From Haloplanus sp. CK5-1 (GTDB taxonomy: Archaea > Halobacteriota > Halobacteria > Halobacteriales > Haloferacaceae): 64,000 nt of DNA. The notes beneath the pieces were generated by a model. That model was given only the letters and a program-made list of their open reading frames with translations. It ran no database searches and had not been told where the DNA came from. The stretch spans positions 2,666,001 to 2,730,000 of the forward strand of contig NZ_CP147505.1 of the NCBI RefSeq assembly GCF_037201915.1, in the 5' to 3' direction. The position numbers were made by a program, and so were the translations under genes. Shown piece by piece: positions 60,814 through 64,000 of the stretch. Each line of letters starts with the position of its first letter. Position 1 is the stretch's first letter.

Positions 60814-61931
60814 TGCCTCCGCGAGAGCCTCCCGATCGGCCGGACGCCGGATCCGGACGGACCGAATCTCGGTGTCCAGTTTCCCGCAGAACGGCCCTCC
60901 TGTCCCTCGGTATCTGCTTCGCCGGAATCGGTTCCGGGTGTCTCGGTGAGTCCGGACCCTCCTCCGATCGGATCCGCTGGCGCAGGAGTATTCGTGGGCG
61001 ACCACTCCTCGACGATGGGACGCTCTACGTCATGGATCGACTGACGCTCCACGCGCTGTCGCCGACCGACGGGAGTTCACGGTGGACGACCGAGTACAGC
61101 GAGAGCGACTTCGATCAGCGGCTCTGTCTCGACAGTGACATCGCCGTCGATGACCAACGAATCTACGTTCCCGGTTGCGACGGGCTCCGTGCCCTCCGGC
61201 GCTCGGACGGCACGCAGGCTTGGTTCGTCGGATCTCCACTCAGACAGGGTGTCGGCGTCGGCGACGGGCAGGTGTACGCGAACGCCGAGGATCTGCTCGC
61301 CATCGATGCCGACAGCGGTGACGTCGTCTGGCGGGCGGATACGGGCGGGGACCGTCTCACGACGCCGGCAGCGACGGCAAACGGCGTCGTCTTCACCAAC
61401 CGCGTCGACGGGATCGTTACGGCGTTCGACGTCGACGGCGAGCGACGGTGGCAGTACCGGACCGACACCGAGACGCGAAGCCCGACGACCGCGGACGACA
61501 CCGTCTACGTGGCCACGTCGACCGAACCGGGACGGACAGGGAAACTGTGTGCGCTGAACCGTGCGGACGGCTCCGTTCGATGGACGGTCGACACGCCGTC
61601 GCCGAAACGTGGAACGCGCCCGGTCGTCGACGGCGACGCGGTGTATCTCGGCTGTAGCGGGCGGGATCACGGGACGCTCCTCGCACTCGATCGCTCGGAC
61701 GGCTCCGAACGGTGGTCGTTCACGGACGAGAACAGCACCGTGTACGAACCCGCCGTGACTGCCGATATGGTGTATGCTGGATCGAACGACGACCACGTCT
61801 ACGCGTTCTCGCGGACCGGCGAGCACCAGTGGGAAATCGAGACGAACAGCGTCGTCGGGACGGTCGTTGCCGGGGAGAACCTCCTCTACGCGGCGAACAA
61901 CGAACGCGTTCTCGCCATCGAACGGTCGTGA
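60810..61931 (+). CDS. Tat-exported PQQ-like beta-propeller lipoprotein
   Basis: A 373-residue extracellular protein. The signal carries a twin-arginine (SRRTALLSLGIC) and a lipobox (GSGC), so it should be lipid-anchored. The rest is a series of PQQ-like repeats with the pattern A-x-D-x-x-x-G-x-x-x-W (for example LSPTDGSSRWTTEY, IDADSGDVVWRAD, LNRADGSVRWTVD, LDRSDGSERWSF) forming a propeller. Without cofactor-site residues it is more probably a scaffold (BamB-like) than a dehydrogenase. Confidence 0.85.
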   Translation: MMPPREPPDRPDAGSGRTESRCPVSRRTALLSLGICFAGIGSGCLGESGPSSDRIRWRRSIRGRPLLDDGTLYVMDRLTLHALSPTDGSSRWTTEYSESDFDQRLCLDSDIAVDDQRIYVPGCDGLRALRRSDGTQAWFVGSPLRQGVGVGDGQVYANAEDLLAIDADSGDVVWRADTGGDRLTTPAATANGVVFTNRVDGIVTAFDVDGERRWQYRTDTETRSPTTADDTVYVATSTEPGRTGKLCALNRADGSVRWTVDTPSPKRGTRPVVDGDAVYLGCSGRDHGTLLALDRSDGSERWSFTDENSTVYEPAVTADMVYAGSNDDHVYAFSRTGEHQWEIETNSVVGTVVAGENLLYAANNERVLAIERS

Positions 61932-62071
61932 GGTTCAGGTCGGCGAGCACTACCGTACGCCGGAACTAACTGGAGTGCGCAGTCAGGGACGTCGCCTCCA
62001 GCGTTCGCGTCTCGGTCGACTCGACTGACCCGTCGAGAACGGTGGAGGCTGCGACTCTCTTCGCCAACGGT

Positions 62072-62079
62072 CCCGGACG
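62072..62079 (+). repeat. Left 8-bp target duplication CCCGGACG of IS6-type element
   Basis: Identical to 62770-62777, directly flanking the element ends. Confidence 0.85.
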
Positions 62080-62769
62080 GGTCGCGTTAACTTTGGCGTG
62101 AGTTGTGCCGGACGGCGAGGGCTTTGAGCCACGATTCTGCTGTCTGCGGTTCGACATGGCTGAAACTAGTTGCGAACGATGAGGTTCGTCGTTCTATATC
62201 CCAAAAGACACGTTCGATGGCATTCCGATTCCCGTGTGAAATCATCTGGAATCGGTACCCGTCTTCGTCGAGGACGTTCACTAGATAATCGGCGTCATCG
62301 ACGAGAAATTCGACGCCATCTAGCCGATATCGTCGATGAAGTTCGGTCAGAAACCATCGCGTCGTCTGTTTCGTCGTCGCTGGAAACAGCCTGAACTGCA
62401 GGATTTCGTTTGTTTGGGGATCGACGGCACCGTACAGCCAGTAGTCGTCACCGTTGATGCGGATCACTTTCTCGTCGACCGCGAGTTGATCCGCACTCAC
62501 CGTCGAAACCGGCTGTAGCTCGGCCTTGTGCACCCAGTTGTGAACCGCGACGTGACTACGTTTGACTCCCAACTCATCGAGAAACTGACTTGCATCTCTT
62601 GTTGACATACCTGCGAGATGACACCGGATACCCACTTGAATCGCCCACTCGGGAGTCCGCTTTCGCTCCACAAACGACAAGTCGATCCACTCGATACACT
62701 TGCTGAGGCGTTCGGATTCTGCCATAGACACTCAGAAATCGAACGCCTCATCCTCTAACTTAACGCGAC
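62080..62769 (-). mobile_element. IS6-type insertion sequence (690 bp), recent insertion
   Basis: Terminal inverted repeats of about 14 bp start GGTCGCGTTAA at each end, and exact 8-bp direct repeats (CCCGGACG, 62072-62079 and 62770-62777) flank it. This matches IS6/IS26-type elements, which leave an 8-bp duplication. The transposase fills nearly the whole element. The unmutated duplication implies recent insertion. It sits upstream of the leucyl-tRNA synthetase gene. Confidence 0.92.
62087..62725 (-). CDS. IS6 family transposase
   Basis: A 212-residue DDE transposase. Catalytic residues are in LAVDEKVIRI (Asp), EFLVDDADYLV (Asp) and NAIERVFWDIERRT (Glu); the N-terminal helix-turn-helix is GMSTRDASQFLDELGVKRSH. 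It is the only gene of the IS6-type element, starts with ATG 62725 and is full-length for the group. Confidence 0.92.
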   Translation of the reverse strand: MAESERLSKCIEWIDLSFVERKRTPEWAIQVGIRCHLAGMSTRDASQFLDELGVKRSHVAVHNWVHKAELQPVSTVSADQLAVDEKVIRINGDDYWLYGAVDPQTNEILQFRLFPATTKQTTRWFLTELHRRYRLDGVEFLVDDADYLVNVLDEDGYRFQMISHGNRNAIERVFWDIERRTSSFATSFSHVEPQTAESWLKALAVRHNSRQS

Positions 62770-62777
62770 CCCCGGAC
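62770..62777 (+). repeat. Right 8-bp target duplication CCCGGACG of IS6-type element
   Basis: Identical to 62072-62079. Confidence 0.85.
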
Positions 62778-62883
62778 GTCGGCGAGACGGCGGGTGGCTC
62801 CTCACCGTGTCTCGGTGGAGTCGGGAGTGGCTTCGGCGTCAGTTGCGAACCGACAGGAGAGGGGTGTGAGCGGGCTCAGCCGA

Positions 62884-62894
62884 ACTTTTTTATC
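62884..62894 (+). promoter_or_regulatory. Likely TATA region of the leucyl-tRNA synthetase gene
   Basis: ACTTTTTTATC lies 79-89 nt before ATG 62973. It would give a leader of about 55 nt. Confidence 0.35.
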
Positions 62895-62972
62895 ATTTGC
62901 AAGTAAGAGCCACGGTGCGAACATCGCGGGACACTCGGGACTCACCGACATCACAGGATCCGACGGACAACA

Positions 62973-64000
62973 ATGAACGAAGGGAAACACTGGCAGGAAA
63001 CGTGGCGGGACGAAGAGTTGTTCGAACTGGACGATTCGGCGACCGACCCGACGTACATCCTCGGGATGTTCCCGTTCACGACAGGCGAGTTACACATCGG
63101 ACACGTCCGGAACTACACTATCACGGACACGTTCGCCCGGTTCAAACGAATGCGAGGCGAGGACGTCCTGCACCCGATGGGGTGGGACGCGTTCGGCTTG
63201 CCGACCGAGAACGCGGCCCAGAAGAACGGAATCGACCCGGAGATCTGGACGAATCAGTCGGTCAACCGGATGCGAAACCAGATGGAGAACCTGGGTTTCA
63301 GCTACGACTGGTCGCGTGAGATACGGACCTCCGACCCAGGATACTACCGGTGGACACAGTGGTTGTTCAAACGGTTCTACGAGGCGGGCCTGGTGGAGCG
63401 CAAACACGGGCGGGTCAACTGGTGTCCCAGTGACGAAACCGTTCTGGCGAACGCGGAGGTCCAAGACGGTGCCTGCTGGCGGTGTGGAACGACCGTGGAG
63501 ACCCGCGAACTCACGCAGTGGTTCTTCACGATCACCGACTACGCGGACGAACTGCTCGACGGACTGGACGAGTTATCGGGGTGGCCGTCACAGGTCAAGG
63601 AACGCCAGCGGAACTGGATCGGGCGGCGTGAGGGGACGAAAGTCACCTTCGAACTGGCCGAGGGTGGCTCAGTCGACGTGTTCACCAAACGGCTGGACCG
63701 CATCCACGGCGCGACGTACCTCGCCCTCGCCCCACACCACGACCGCAGTCTCGAACTCGCAACCGACGATTCCGCGGTAGCCAAGTACATCTCCTCGACC
63801 GGCGACGACACCGACCGCGGCGTCGACGGTGTCCGTACCGACGCGACGGCCATCCACCCGGTCACTGGTGAGGAGTTGCCGGTCTACGTCTCCGAGTACG
63901 TTCTCGAGGACTTGGGTACCGGCGCAGTGATCGGGATTCCCGCTCACGACGAACGGGACTTCGAGTTCGCACGGGCACACGACATCGAGTCCCGCCGCGT
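62973..64000 (+). CDS. leuS: Leucyl-tRNA synthetase, bacterial type (5' part)
   Basis: 342 residues are visible; the gene continues past the window. The class I signature HIGH is at 41-44 ([19 protein letters not shown]), followed by [17 protein letters not shown], the bacterial-type LeuRS arrangement that haloarchaea also use. Cysteines in NWCPSDE and CWRCG form the zinc site, and the CP1 editing region begins near residue 200. The N-terminus ([20 protein letters not shown]) and several substitutions (HIGH for the usual HMGH, FPFTTG for FPYTSG) differ from the usual haloarchaeal LeuRS as I remember it, so this could be a divergent second copy. Confidence 0.9.
   Translation, partial: MNEGKHWQETWRDEELFELDDSATDPTYILGMFPFTTGELHIGHVRNYTITDTFARFKRMRGEDVLHPMGWDAFGLPTENAAQKNGIDPEIWTNQSVNRMRNQMENLGFSYDWSREIRTSDPGYYRWTQWLFKRFYEAGLVERKHGRVNWCPSDETVLANAEVQDGACWRCGTTVETRELTQWFFTITDYADELLDGLDELSGWPSQVKERQRNWIGRREGTKVTFELAEGGSVDVFTKRLDRIHGATYLALAPHHDRSLELATDDSAVAKYISSTGDDTDRGVDGVRTDATAIHPVTGEELPVYVSEYVLEDLGTGAVIGIPAHDERDFEFARAHDIESRR

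Noticed and set aside
60400-61005. 201-residue minus-strand ORF over the start of the beta-propeller gene
   Set aside because: The plus-strand pair (small gene plus Tat lipoprotein with twin-Arg and lipobox) explains the region; the minus ORF has no recognisable domain and runs into the MITE.

Overview
This window comes from a haloarchaeon (class Halobacteria). Most of it is very GC-rich, and its proteins are strongly acidic. It carries archaeal genes (transcription factor B, alpha proteasome subunit, RNase P proteins Pop5 and Rpp30) beside typical haloarchaeal families: HalOD1, a Bat-type HTH, HemAT, a FolC-FolP fusion, Agl23-like glycosylation proteins and short CPxCG zinc proteins. The genus cannot be fixed from the sequence alone.

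Positions 1 to about 13,100 look like an accessory island ending at a tRNA-Arg(CCT) gene (13104-13175, minus strand). Base composition there is visibly lower in G+C and most proteins are unrecognised. It holds: (a) a minus-strand, translationally coupled operon of a DUF499-type AAA ATPase, a very small PglZ-like alkaline-phosphatase-fold protein and a zinc-ribbon DUF1156 DNA methyltransferase cut by the window edge, which looks like a compact BREX-like phage-defence module; (b) a 48-residue basic protein and a helicase-like ATPase; (c) a complete IS630-type element with TA target sites, whose transposase is split across two frames at a canonical slippery heptamer; (d) a PadR-like regulator followed by a run of small unknown genes; (e) an HtpX-type membrane protease fused to an Mrr-type nuclease domain. 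A palindromic motif (CGTCTGAA...TTCAGACG) recurs in the gaps of this island, and a near-identical 22-bp element precedes both (d) and (e).

Positions 13,200-59,250 are ordinary chromosomal genes in short, often 4-nt-overlapping operons. They include a HiPIP-like lipoprotein, Hsp20, several regulators, a ZIP transporter, HemAT, a double UspA protein, an ABC exporter, two bPH2 membrane proteins, a cysteine-desulfurase-like enzyme, an old-yellow-enzyme relative, a Hel308-like helicase, an aspartate aminotransferase with lumazine synthase, an Agl23-like protein with an arylsulfotransferase-like protein, folCP, an NRDE protein, psmA and RNase P proteins. The succinylase lysine pathway is encoded as dapA-dapB-dapD-lysA-dapF-dapE, all in one minus-strand run. 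Then come enoyl-CoA hydratase, NUDIX, an S10-like protein, NhaC, an M20 peptidase, a geranylgeranyl-reductase family enzyme, glmM and a second Agl23-like gene.

The last part (59,247-64,000) has a tfb gene with a leaderless promoter, a ~95-bp MITE-like inverted repeat, a small unknown gene overlapping a Tat-lipoprotein beta-propeller, a fresh IS6-type insertion with an exact 8-bp target duplication, and the 5' part of a bacterial-type leucyl-tRNA synthetase gene. Two short double-hairpin elements that both encode SSGSRTES are inserted in frame in dapB and in the second Agl23-like gene.
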